A stretch of DNA of 64,000 nt from Nitrososphaerota archaeon. GTDB taxonomy: Archaea > Thermoproteota > EX4484-205 > JAAOZP01. The stretch spans positions 75,228 through 139,227 of the forward strand of contig JAAOZP010000009.1 in assembly GCA_011605725.1 (NCBI GenBank), read 5' to 3'. Positions 38,376 through 47,237 of this stretch are shown one piece after another; within the stretch, counting starts at the first letter, position 1, and the number at the start of each line of letters is the position of its first letter. The position numbers and the translations under genes were made by a program. The notes under the pieces were generated by a model. That model did no database searches and was not told where the DNA came from. It was given only the letters and a program-made list of their open reading frames with translations.

Positions 38376-41300
38376 TTGAATCACCCGAGTTTGAAGAAAA
38401 CATGCTCGATCGCAGCAATACTCGCGTTAATCCTGGTGGTTACGCCGCTAGCCGTAACGGCTCAGCAGGCGTACCCGCCTGGAGAATGGAAGTTCCAAAT
38501 AGTCGACGACTGGGGAAAACCTGTTTCAAGCGCGGTAGCATACCTCTATAATAGCACTGTGCCAGTATCTTGGAGTACTCCGTGGAGCTTTGAAAACTGG
38601 CCCCTTATTAAATGGGGTGAGGCAGACGCCGATGGATGGGTAACAATACCTGAGCTTCCAGGAGACGCTTGGGACAGGTGCACAATATCAGGCAGAGAGA
38701 TAAACTACACTCTCGTAATAAAGCTGAAGATAGGGACTGAAATAACTCCAATAACCATATTCAACGCGACAGTCCTCAGAATAGGCTATGCTTCAGGCAC
38801 GCCGACGGCGATGGGCCTCTACACCCTTCTAAACGCAACGACGATCCAAGGAACGTATCCGGGTAAAACATGGGTAACCAGCCCGGCTCAAGTGAACTTC
38901 ACGAAAACCGTTGGAGGAAAGGTTTACGGAGGATACAAGGTTTGGCTATACTACGTTGCCCTCCAACCCCTGGATGAGCTAGGCTTCCCAATAACAGGCG
39001 CGACGCTCGAAGTAAGATATACTTCAGACTATAACGGCAAAACCTACATTGAGAACAAGCCTGTCAGCGCTTGGAAGAACAAGCTCTACGGAACCTACAC
39101 TACCAACGGAACACTTGGAAGCGAGCTCGTCGTAGACCCCACATACATATACCATGCTAACTACCAGGTTGGATGGGTAGTCCTGAGAATACCCATGATA
39201 AACAGCACCACCGCATCCGACTTAGAATACAGGTCCTCGCTGGTAAGCAACCTGACTTTCATATGGAGGTTTAAGACCGGGACAGTCATAAACGTGACGA
39301 AATACTATGCTTTAGCCCCCATTGACTTCACTCCAACCTCCCCATGGGGACACCTTGTCGATGCTAATCAGCCTGCGGTCGGAAAATACTCTGACTACCT
39401 TGGAAACCTGATGGTCAACTCAACGCACCAGGTTAACGCAACCGTGAGGTGGGTACCTATAGACCTGCTCGACTGCAACCGCAACAACTGGTTCACGATG
39501 AAGGCTGAGGTCTATGCTTTCGACACTGCAGACAAGAACCAGTACATGCTCGCAGGCGTTAGAGTCGGCCCAGGCTCCTATGTTTTAAGGTATCCTGTTC
39601 CAGTTCCGCCCTATGGGAACATTACTCTAGCGCTGGCTGTCGAATGGTACTACAGCGTAGTCAACGTTTCAAAGTGGAAAGTAGGATACACAGTATCGCC
39701 ATACGAGATATACGATGAGCTTTCAGACAACTCGTGGAGCAAAGACGTATACGGAGTCCTCTATACTCCCTTGTACTCCTCTCCGGGTTTCACGCCTACG
39801 GGGATTAAGAACAACATGACCTGGGTGGACGTGAACTTCTGGAGCGCCGCAGAGCTTCCTCAGCAGCCAGCTGACTTCGCAGCAAAAATATGGCTTCCAG
39901 CAACAATAGGATACAGGAAGGCTGAGCCACTAACTGTGTGGTGGAACGGCAAGAATGGCTTTGTAGTACTGCCCGACATGGAGTACTATGCTGGTCCCAA
40001 TCATGCCACGATAGATGAACTTGACCCGTGGAGAATTGCATCCAATAAAGGATTCTGGGACTTTCACAGGCAAATGTCAATGGGCTGGGCTTACCCAGGA
40101 TTCGCCGGTAGCGGCTGGCTTCCCACGAGGGAAGTAGGCTGGGTGGACTTCGAAGCATACTACGAGGGAGTTAAAGTCTTGGACACCTATGCTGAAGGAA
40201 AGAGCCTTAAGCTGGACTGCTGCGAAACCGATTTATCACCTTTCCCACCAAGCCCAGATACTGTTTGCCACTTCAACTTCACGCTGAAAATCTACGAGCT
40301 AGGGTTCCGCATAGTCTTCGAGTCATGCGGGCTGAAGATGGATGCTCCGACAGGGGTACCGTTCTTCTTCACGCATCCCAATCCTGAGATAGGGCTAGTT
40401 GGGCCGAAGGCTGTTAGCGAAGGAAAGGTTGATATTGTTAAGGCGCCGACTGGAAACTACAGTAACTTCGCAATAGTCTGGCAGATGAGCCTCCTGAGGC
40501 CCTATAAGATTCTCTACCTGCTTGACAACGGGACCACTGTAGAGCTGAAAGAGCCGATTAAGCTGACTGCGAACATGAGGAATATTCAGCTATACTTCAA
40601 GCTTTACAACCTTACTGTAGACACTTGGAGCCAAGACCCGTTCAGAATAGTCAACGTGAACGTCACACTGTTCTCAGTTAGCGACTTCGGAATAGCTCCT
40701 GGAATAGGCATAACGAAGAGGATGCTCGACCAGATAACTGATTCTAAAAGCATTTACTACAAGTATGTTCTCCCACCAGGCTGGAAGATCTATAAGACTG
40801 AGACGGATGCATACGGCTACCCGGTGGTTTACTACCATACTGACACTCAGACCAACTACTGGAATAAGCACCCGTCTTGGACATACCTGCCTGAGAAAGA
40901 CTACTGGATATACGTGAGGGTTCCAGGTGGTAAATGGTACGATATTCCGGCCGACTCGCAGAAGGCTGTGAACGCCGGCTTTAGAGCCGTGGATGCTAAC
41001 GCAACCCTGTACTGGAGCGGAGACCCGTGGAACAAGCCGCTCCACCTGAGCGCCTGCTACGGCAACGACAACCCGTACATAGTTTACACCTACGTGTACA
41101 ACCCGAAGATAGCGCTGAAGACGGCTTGCGGAGCACCATTAGTGTTCGACGAAACAATGAACTCCGCGTTAATACTGGCTGAGCCATGGGACAGTGGCAA
41201 CCTGCTCTACTTCATGCAGCAGATAGACCCGAATTCGCGGGTGACAATAGGTACGCCGAGCGGAGTAATAGCCGCACCGTACAACGCATACCTGGTTAGG

Positions 41301-44300
41301 AAGAACGCTACCGACAGTAATGGCGTCGTAACCCTCAGCTCGGTTAACGCTACGAGCGTCTCGCCGCCGAACGACCCAGACCTTTGGAACCCGACCACAG
41401 GATGGGTAGCTAAATACTACCCGAATCAGAGCAGGTACCTGATTGGGCAGAGCCCAGGCTCAGGCCCGATTAAGAAGACCACGCCGAAATACAGGTTCAT
41501 GGTGTATTACAAGGGTGTCCTAGTCTACAACGAGTCCACGGTTTTGAGAAACCCGTACGATGGTAAGGAGCATACTCTAACGACTTCAGTCTATCCATAC
41601 GTGTTCAGGGTTACGAACGACCCGCTTAAAGGCGGGACAGTCTTCGGAATAGCCAACATTAAGGTGACAGTGTTCTGGGCAGGGTTAAACGTCACATGGT
41701 GGCCTACGAAACACTTGACCTACGAGACTGCGCCCATAGAGTTCTCACTGCTGAACGCCAGCAAGCTTAACAAGGGCTTCAACATGAGCGTAGTCAAAAG
41801 GCTCTGGGGTCCGAAACAGGTTGTGACAAGATACTTGGAGAACATACCTTACCAGCCTGTGCCACCCTACTTCAGTAGTATGGTTGTCGTAGAGTCAGCG
41901 TTAACCGACTCCAACGGGAAGGCAACCTTCCTAATACCAGTCTGGAACTACAGCATAACCCCGAAGATATACACGTATGTTGACGGCGATGACGGTGTAA
42001 TCGGTGGAACCTACAAGGGAGGTCCAAGCAACCCGTGGAACAAGGCTCTTGGACCATTGTCGATAAACCTGATGACTGCTGGTGCAGCGGGTAGGACTGG
42101 AGCGCTCTTCGGAACACCCGTCTACGCGAACTTCACAACCGTGCCGGGAGTGACGAACAACATTCCTGCCGGCGACGTTCCGAGGCTGGTTGGAGTGTTA
42201 ACTGCCTCCGCTTACGGCAGATGGATACAGCACTCTATGAACGCGACAGGCCTGGTTAACACTGCCACGAAAACATGGGAGAACACTAGGGTTAAACTAA
42301 CCTACTCAGATGGTTCAAGCGTCTACAAGGATGGTGTCTCGCTGAACACGACGTACCGTTCCGGCACCATTTACGGGACAAGCTGGGAGGCTGCAGTAGG
42401 CATGCTCAGCGGAGGAGCATACCAGCACAGGACTCCTGACAGCGAGACTGGGACAACAGTTTCTCCGCCTCAGCCGGCTGCAAACTGCTACGCTAAGGCT
42501 GAGGAAAGAATCATGGCTAACGACATCGGCGTAGTCGTGAGAAACCTGGATAAGGTTGGGCTTCCAAACCAGAAGGTGACGATAACGAGGGAAGCAATAT
42601 ACGTGGACTCAACTAAGGTTGCCGACAAGGCTGTGCTGATGGAGGACTATACGCCGACGAAGCCTAACGCGGATCCGAGCGACTATTACATACTCTACCT
42701 AAGGTCGACGCCGAGCAACATCCTATGGGGCATCTACGACTTCACAGTTAAGACTGAGAACCTGACCAAGGGCATGACGAATACTCTGCTTAAGCTGAAC
42801 GACCCGCAGTTCCTCGTTAAGAAGCTGGTAGGCGGAGCTGTAGACTGGAAGTCGGGCATAGTCTACCTAAACTGGACTGCAAGGCTGAGGGTGACGATAC
42901 TGACTGAGGACGGCAGACCATTGGAGAAAGCATGGGTTTACGTCGTAGACGCTTACACGAGGGGCAACGTCACCGCTGCGATAACCGACACTTATGGGCA
43001 TGCTGGGACACTGTTCGTCGGAACAGGAAACGCTGTCCCACCGCTGATGATCGAGCCTGGAGACAGGGTTGACATAGGATTCAACCTGCTAAGAGGATGG
43101 TACTGGGTCGACGCGGACAAGAGGCTTACAGGAATAGCTGTAAATGAGGAGTGGGACATAACACCATATACTAAAGAGGTTCCGGCGCAGCCGACCGGAG
43201 CTGAATGGATCCAGAGCATAACGTATGGTGACAAAACTGGATGGGCAAGGTTCTACGGCAAGTACTACATCTACGTCTACTATAAGCCTGCTGGCTGCAG
43301 CGAAGTTCAGGGACCAGTGTTCTCAGAAGTAGTGTTCGACAGCTACACTGCTGAAGGCCAGTACCAGTACATATACCTTGGAATACATCCCGAGGCTGTT
43401 GCCCCGACAGCTGAGTATGCTGCAAGCCAGGCGAAGGACTATCGTGCGAGCGTGAGAGACCTTAGGATAAGCTTCATAGACTCCGCTGGAAGGCCTGTGA
43501 CCGGTGTCACAGTGAAGGCTAGACACCCAGTATACGGCTGGGAGAGCGAGCTCGCTAAAGCCCTCAGTGTTGAGACGAACACCGCGACGCTGAACAAGGT
43601 TCCGATGAAAACAGGTACAAGCTACATGATAGAGGCTGAGTGGACAAGCAGGTACGGTACGAAGGCCACGGCAAAGGCCTCAGTAACACAGACTGAGACA
43701 ACGATCTCGCTACCAATATACGATGTTACTCTGAGGCTCCTAACCCCGAGGGGAGCACCATTAGTAGGTGTTCCAGTGAAGGTTGCCGGTGTTGACGTTG
43801 GAGCAACATCCGCAACCGGAGAAGTGGTGGTGCCTCAGATACCTCCAGCAACATATACGGTGGCAGCATCATGGCTGGATACTGCTTTAAGCCTGCCCTC
43901 GCTAACAGTGTCTGGACCAGGTGCAGTAACGTTGACGCCGAGCAACGTGCATGCTCTGACTGTCAGAGTGATAGGTGCTCAGGGACAGTCGCTTGAAGGC
44001 GCTACGGTGAAAGTGACGAAGGGCACTGTGACGGTTACGAGGCTGACTGATAAGGATGGTAAAGCTGAGATAGAGCTTCCTGACGCAAGCTACAACATTG
44101 AAGTCACGTACGGACAGTTCGGAAAGACTGACTCAGTATCCATGACTGCTGACACTCTTAAGACCGTTAACCTAGACGTGTTCGTAGAGTTCCTAGGCGT
44201 AGGCATGAGCATGTCCCAGTTCCTGCTGTTCATAGTGATGATCATAATCATCGTAATAGTGCTCGCCATCGTGGTGCACGAGTACCACATCTACAGGCGT

Positions 44301-44345
44301 AAGAGGCTTCCGCAGCTCTTCGGAGCACCGGCAGGACCAAAGTAG
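38376..44345 (+). CDS. Giant secreted/S-layer-like surface protein, 1989 aa, Ig/carboxypeptidase-regulatory-like repeats and C-terminal TM anchor
   Basis: Signal peptide SIAAILALILVVTPLAVTAQQ; C-terminal MSQFLLFIVMIIIIVIVLAIVVHEYHIYRRKR; repeated VTLRLLTPRGAPLVGVPV / LTVRVIGAQGQSLEGATV modules. Confidence 0.85.
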   Translation: MNHPSLKKTCSIAAILALILVVTPLAVTAQQAYPPGEWKFQIVDDWGKPVSSAVAYLYNSTVPVSWSTPWSFENWPLIKWGEADADGWVTIPELPGDAWDRCTISGREINYTLVIKLKIGTEITPITIFNATVLRIGYASGTPTAMGLYTLLNATTIQGTYPGKTWVTSPAQVNFTKTVGGKVYGGYKVWLYYVALQPLDELGFPITGATLEVRYTSDYNGKTYIENKPVSAWKNKLYGTYTTNGTLGSELVVDPTYIYHANYQVGWVVLRIPMINSTTASDLEYRSSLVSNLTFIWRFKTGTVINVTKYYALAPIDFTPTSPWGHLVDANQPAVGKYSDYLGNLMVNSTHQVNATVRWVPIDLLDCNRNNWFTMKAEVYAFDTADKNQYMLAGVRVGPGSYVLRYPVPVPPYGNITLALAVEWYYSVVNVSKWKVGYTVSPYEIYDELSDNSWSKDVYGVLYTPLYSSPGFTPTGIKNNMTWVDVNFWSAAELPQQPADFAAKIWLPATIGYRKAEPLTVWWNGKNGFVVLPDMEYYAGPNHATIDELDPWRIASNKGFWDFHRQMSMGWAYPGFAGSGWLPTREVGWVDFEAYYEGVKVLDTYAEGKSLKLDCCETDLSPFPPSPDTVCHFNFTLKIYELGFRIVFESCGLKMDAPTGVPFFFTHPNPEIGLVGPKAVSEGKVDIVKAPTGNYSNFAIVWQMSLLRPYKILYLLDNGTTVELKEPIKLTANMRNIQLYFKLYNLTVDTWSQDPFRIVNVNVTLFSVSDFGIAPGIGITKRMLDQITDSKSIYYKYVLPPGWKIYKTETDAYGYPVVYYHTDTQTNYWNKHPSWTYLPEKDYWIYVRVPGGKWYDIPADSQKAVNAGFRAVDANATLYWSGDPWNKPLHLSACYGNDNPYIVYTYVYNPKIALKTACGAPLVFDETMNSALILAEPWDSGNLLYFMQQIDPNSRVTIGTPSGVIAAPYNAYLVRKNATDSNGVVTLSSVNATSVSPPNDPDLWNPTTGWVAKYYPNQSRYLIGQSPGSGPIKKTTPKYRFMVYYKGVLVYNESTVLRNPYDGKEHTLTTSVYPYVFRVTNDPLKGGTVFGIANIKVTVFWAGLNVTWWPTKHLTYETAPIEFSLLNASKLNKGFNMSVVKRLWGPKQVVTRYLENIPYQPVPPYFSSMVVVESALTDSNGKATFLIPVWNYSITPKIYTYVDGDDGVIGGTYKGGPSNPWNKALGPLSINLMTAGAAGRTGALFGTPVYANFTTVPGVTNNIPAGDVPRLVGVLTASAYGRWIQHSMNATGLVNTATKTWENTRVKLTYSDGSSVYKDGVSLNTTYRSGTIYGTSWEAAVGMLSGGAYQHRTPDSETGTTVSPPQPAANCYAKAEERIMANDIGVVVRNLDKVGLPNQKVTITREAIYVDSTKVADKAVLMEDYTPTKPNADPSDYYILYLRSTPSNILWGIYDFTVKTENLTKGMTNTLLKLNDPQFLVKKLVGGAVDWKSGIVYLNWTARLRVTILTEDGRPLEKAWVYVVDAYTRGNVTAAITDTYGHAGTLFVGTGNAVPPLMIEPGDRVDIGFNLLRGWYWVDADKRLTGIAVNEEWDITPYTKEVPAQPTGAEWIQSITYGDKTGWARFYGKYYIYVYYKPAGCSEVQGPVFSEVVFDSYTAEGQYQYIYLGIHPEAVAPTAEYAASQAKDYRASVRDLRISFIDSAGRPVTGVTVKARHPVYGWESELAKALSVETNTATLNKVPMKTGTSYMIEAEWTSRYGTKATAKASVTQTETTISLPIYDVTLRLLTPRGAPLVGVPVKVAGVDVGATSATGEVVVPQIPPATYTVAASWLDTALSLPSLTVSGPGAVTLTPSNVHALTVRVIGAQGQSLEGATVKVTKGTVTVTRLTDKDGKAEIELPDASYNIEVTYGQFGKTDSVSMTADTLKTVNLDVFVEFLGVGMSMSQFLLFIVMIIIIVIVLAIVVHEYHIYRRKRLPQLFGAPAGPK

Positions 44346-44360
44346 AACACTCTAACCCTA

Positions 44361-44388
44361 TTTCCTTTTTTTTCTTTTCTCCTTTTTT
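44361..44388 (+). terminator. T-rich archaeal terminator after surface protein gene
   Basis: TTTCCTTTTTTTTCTTTTCTCCTTTTTT. Confidence 0.65.
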
Positions 44389-44467
44389 AAGCAGTCCGCC
44401 ATGTCTTTTTACCGCTGATTAATAGTCTAGAAACCTTTTTTAACAAGGCAGCGTTGAAACAAACGTC

Positions 44468-45301
44468 TTGAGTCAAGGAAGAACATGCCCGAGGTGCGGT
44501 GCTGCAGTAAGCGTAGACGACGAGTTCTGCAGCCTGTGCGGCCTCCGCCTCCCGAAACCGGGTTCAGAGGAGGTTTTTGAAGAAACTGTTGAAAACAGGT
44601 CGGACTTGACGGAAGAGTATGCTCCTGAAAAGCCTCCTGTTAAAAAACCTGTGAAAACCATTAAGCCTGTTCAACGCAAGCCAGCCGCGGTTAAAGCCGT
44701 GCCGCCCAAGACTCTGGTTTTGAAAAAGTGTCCAAACTGCAACACTCCCGTCAGGGAGGACTTGAAGTTCTGCCCTAACTGTGGTTTCAACCTTGAGGTT
44801 GCAAGGATGAGGCTAAGAATGAGGCAGCAGGGCGTCCAGCAGAAATACTCGAGGAGAGAGTTCTTCAGCTTCGAAGGCTACCAGCTTGAAGGAGTCCCCA
44901 TGACCGCGTTAATGCTGATAATATGGGCTGTCTGGAACTTCGGGGTCGCGGTTGTTTCCTCAATGGGCTTCATCCAGCCGCAGCTTCCACCATTGCTCTC
45001 AATAGTTCCACCAGCCGTCTTCACCACGCTCATAGGAGTTCTCTCCATACTCTCAGCCATAGGCCTCCTAATGGTTATACGCCCACTGTTCTACATTGTG
45101 CTTGCGCTCGTGCTTCTGGAGATACCTGTGTCAATAATGCAGATAATCTATGCTGCCTCCCCGCCCCCAACATCCCCCTCGCCGAGAGGTACATCGGTTT
45201 TCGAAAACTTCGCCGCCGGCCTAGTCGGCCTAGTCATAGTCATAGGCTTGACGATCCAGCTTCTAAGGGTCCACAAGTATTTCACGGGAGTGACTGTTTA
45301 A
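44468..45301 (+). CDS. Double zinc-ribbon membrane protein
   Basis: CPRCGAAVSVDDEFCSLCGLRLP and CPNCNTPVREDLKFCPNCGFNL; four hydrophobic segments. Confidence 0.8.
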   Translation: MSQGRTCPRCGAAVSVDDEFCSLCGLRLPKPGSEEVFEETVENRSDLTEEYAPEKPPVKKPVKTIKPVQRKPAAVKAVPPKTLVLKKCPNCNTPVREDLKFCPNCGFNLEVARMRLRMRQQGVQQKYSRREFFSFEGYQLEGVPMTALMLIIWAVWNFGVAVVSSMGFIQPQLPPLLSIVPPAVFTTLIGVLSILSAIGLLMVIRPLFYIVLALVLLEIPVSIMQIIYAASPPPTSPSPRGTSVFENFAAGLVGLVIVIGLTIQLLRVHKYFTGVTV

Positions 45302-45388
45302 ATGAACAGGAAGGTCGTGGCGATAATCCTCCTACTCCTCTTCCTTATGAGCATGGTTGCAGGCATTATTCTAAGCATTTTTAAATGA
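45302..45388 (+). CDS. Small membrane peptide (28 aa) coupled to preceding gene
   Basis: TAAATG junction; MNRKVVAIILLLLFLMSMVAGIILSIFK*. Confidence 0.45.
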   Translation: MNRKVVAIILLLLFLMSMVAGIILSIFK

Positions 45389-45627
45389 CTCCGCATCCCT
45401 AGGAAGCGATTCGCCGCTGTTTCTTCCATAGTCCCAGCTATAAATAACCAGGTTTTTTCTCATTACGCGGAAAACCGGATGAAGGATTTTTCGGAAGATG
45501 CTTGGATAACTTGCTAGTGTTGTTTCCTTAGGGTTTGTCTCTAACTGTTAGAAGCCGGTTCAACGCTGTCTGCTTTGCTTTAAAGGTGATGGGTGTTTAA
45601 ACAGGAGGCTATTCTGGGAAAAACGTT

Positions 45628-45653
45628 TATAAGGATTCCCGTTAATCCTTATA
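45628..45653. promoter_or_regulatory. 10-bp inverted repeat TATAAGGATT-CCCGTT-AATCCTTATA, candidate RHH operator
   Basis: Perfect 10-bp arms, 6-bp spacer, ends 10 bp before the ATG at 45664. Confidence 0.7.
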
Positions 45654-45663
45654 TGCGGTAACT

Positions 45664-46074
45664 ATGGTTAAGACAACCATTGAGGTCGACGAAGACCTTT
45701 GGAGGCGTTTCAGCCTGCTTGTGCTACGAGAAAGGGGTGACCGGAAAAAGAACGAGGTTATTGTCGAGATCCTCAGGGATTATGTTGAGCAGAAAGGCTT
45801 ATTTGTTGACGACCAACAGCTAGAATCCATTCTTCGAATTGAAGAGGAGCGGGAGGTTTTTCTTAAAATCTGGGACAAGCTTATTCACGACCCTTTTTAC
45901 AACGGGAAGTACGTCGCCGTTTTCCGGGGGTCGGTTGTAGGGTGCGATGAGGAAAAGGGGAGGCTGGCGGAAACAGTATATAAGAAGTATGGGTATGTCC
46001 CGATTTACATCGACAAGGTGGCTCCCGGCGAAAGAAGTGTGGAGGTGCCTTCACCCGAGTTGGCTGTCCCATGA
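45664..46074 (+). CDS. RHH-like DNA-binding N-terminus with DUF5678-like C-terminal domain
   Basis: MVKTTIEVDEDLWRRFSLLVLRERGDRKKNEVIVEILRDYVEQ; GKYVAVFRGSVVGCDEEKGRLAETVYKKYGYVPIYIDKV. Confidence 0.75.
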   Translation: MVKTTIEVDEDLWRRFSLLVLRERGDRKKNEVIVEILRDYVEQKGLFVDDQQLESILRIEEEREVFLKIWDKLIHDPFYNGKYVAVFRGSVVGCDEEKGRLAETVYKKYGYVPIYIDKVAPGERSVEVPSPELAVP

Positions 46075-46442
46075 ACTATAGTTTCGAGTATTCTCCTCCA
46101 GCACCGTCTTTAAAGGTTAGGCTCACCAGACCCTTCTCCGACCGTTCGCTGGAGCTCCAGGCCAAGCTGGATACGGGTGCCGACATGACTGTGCTTCCAC
46201 AGCAGACTGTAGGTGAACTCGGGCTCATCCCAGCGAGCCGCGTATCCGTTTTATCGTTCGACGGACGGAGAGCTTGGAGATACACCTATTTTGTAAACCT
46301 TTCCTTCAACGGCTTCGAGTACAAGATGGTTGAAGTAATCGACGCCAAGCGTCACGACGCACTTCTAGGCCGAGACGTTCTCAACAGGTTGAAAATTTCC
46401 CTAGACGGTAAATCGTTAAGCTTCAGCCTCCTAGACCCGTAA
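46071..46442 (+). CDS. Retropepsin-like (clan AA) aspartic protease
   Basis: ELQAKLDTGADMTVLPQQTVGELGL...DALLGRDVLNRLKI; ATGA overlap with previous gene. Confidence 0.85.
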   Translation: MNYSFEYSPPAPSLKVRLTRPFSDRSLELQAKLDTGADMTVLPQQTVGELGLIPASRVSVLSFDGRRAWRYTYFVNLSFNGFEYKMVEVIDAKRHDALLGRDVLNRLKISLDGKSLSFSLLDP

Positions 46443-46514
46443 AGACGGTCCACGCGAGGAAATAACAACTATTGCGCAGGCATTATATGCCAAAGCTATA
46501 TTATTAAGCAGACC

Positions 46515-46550
46515 CGCTAGCTCCCCATCGGCACGAGACTATTCTCATGC
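46515..46550 (-). repeat. Decayed direct copy of the thrS 3' end
   Basis: CATCGGCACGA(-)GACTATTCTC at 46526-46546 matches 47259-47280 inside thrS. Confidence 0.8.
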
Positions 46551-46832
46551 TAGATGTGTGCTTCTCAAAATTAAGAGGTCTTGTTCGAAATCTCCAGAAT
46601 CATCTTCATGACTTTTACTTGAAAGACCCTTTGGATCAAATTTCTCTGCTATCACGTATGCTTCTTTAAGCCTGTCTTCATAAAATTCTCTTGAAACTAG
46701 CGCGCGCTCATATTTTTCAACAATGCGATAAGCCTTTGAGCTTCTTCCCGATATAATAATCGTGAATAGAACACTACTATTGACTACTAAAGCAGTCCCT
46801 TCCTTTCGTACTCTTTCTCGACCTCTTTCCAT
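46545..46832 (-). pseudogene. PIN-domain toxin gene with apparent internal deletion
   Basis: LVVNSSVLFTIIISGRSSKAYRIVEKYE | RALVSREFYEDRLKEAYVIAEKFDPKG...; the central region expected in this PIN family is missing at the AGCGCGCGCT motif. Confidence 0.6.
46698..46708 (+). repeat. Junction motif, copy 2 (TAGCGCGCGCT)
   Basis: Direct reading; within deleted PIN gene. Confidence 0.85.
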
Positions 46833-47023
46833 GCCTCATCTCTCGTTTCCTCAAATTTTCTAATTGCTTCATCCAAGTCTACACTTAATCCTTTTTCAAG
46901 GCTCTTTAGAATCAGCTTCTTAGCCATTTTGCGAGCTAGCCCTTCAGCAACCCAGCGAACAATATCGTCTTCAGACACATCCTCTGGTACCTTGATGCTG
47001 ATAACTTTAGCCAAACTTTTCAC
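46787..47023 (-). CDS. VapB-like antitoxin partner
   Basis: MKSLAKVISIKVPEDVSEDDIVRWVAEGLARKMAKKLILKSLEKG; overlaps PIN ORF. Confidence 0.65.
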   Translation of the reverse strand: MKSLAKVISIKVPEDVSEDDIVRWVAEGLARKMAKKLILKSLEKGLSVDLDEAIRKFEETRDEAWKEVEKEYERKGLL

Positions 47024-47171
47024 CAGGATTTATTGTTCTGTTGAACTTCTCCTCAAGGCAACCGGGCTCGAGATTACCTAGGGGCCCGTCCCCTTTCCGA
47101 AGCCTTTAACTTTGACGTTCTTCATGACTAAATTCCGGGGAAATCTAGGTTTTCAGCCCAATTGCTTCTCA

Positions 47172-47225
47172 CGGGTTCAGTCATACGCGCATTAACTCTA
47201 AATAAGGGTGCCGACGTGACTGGGT
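47172..47225 (+). pseudogene. Retropepsin remnant
   Basis: TGSVIRALTLNKGADVTG vs DRSLELQAKLDTGADMTV of the 46071 gene; DNA GGGTGCCGAC at 47206-47215 and 46175-46184. Confidence 0.55.
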
Positions 47226-47231
47226 GCGCGC
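47226..47231. repeat. Junction motif, copy 3 (core GCGCGC only)
   Basis: Between retropepsin remnant and thrS stop. Confidence 0.7.
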
Positions 47232-47237
47232 AAACTT

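Noticed and set aside
39805-40158. Minus-strand ORFs inside the surface protein gene (also 40674-41045, 41872-42117, 43171-43425)
   Set aside because: Antisense frame openness from codon bias; no recognisable domain.
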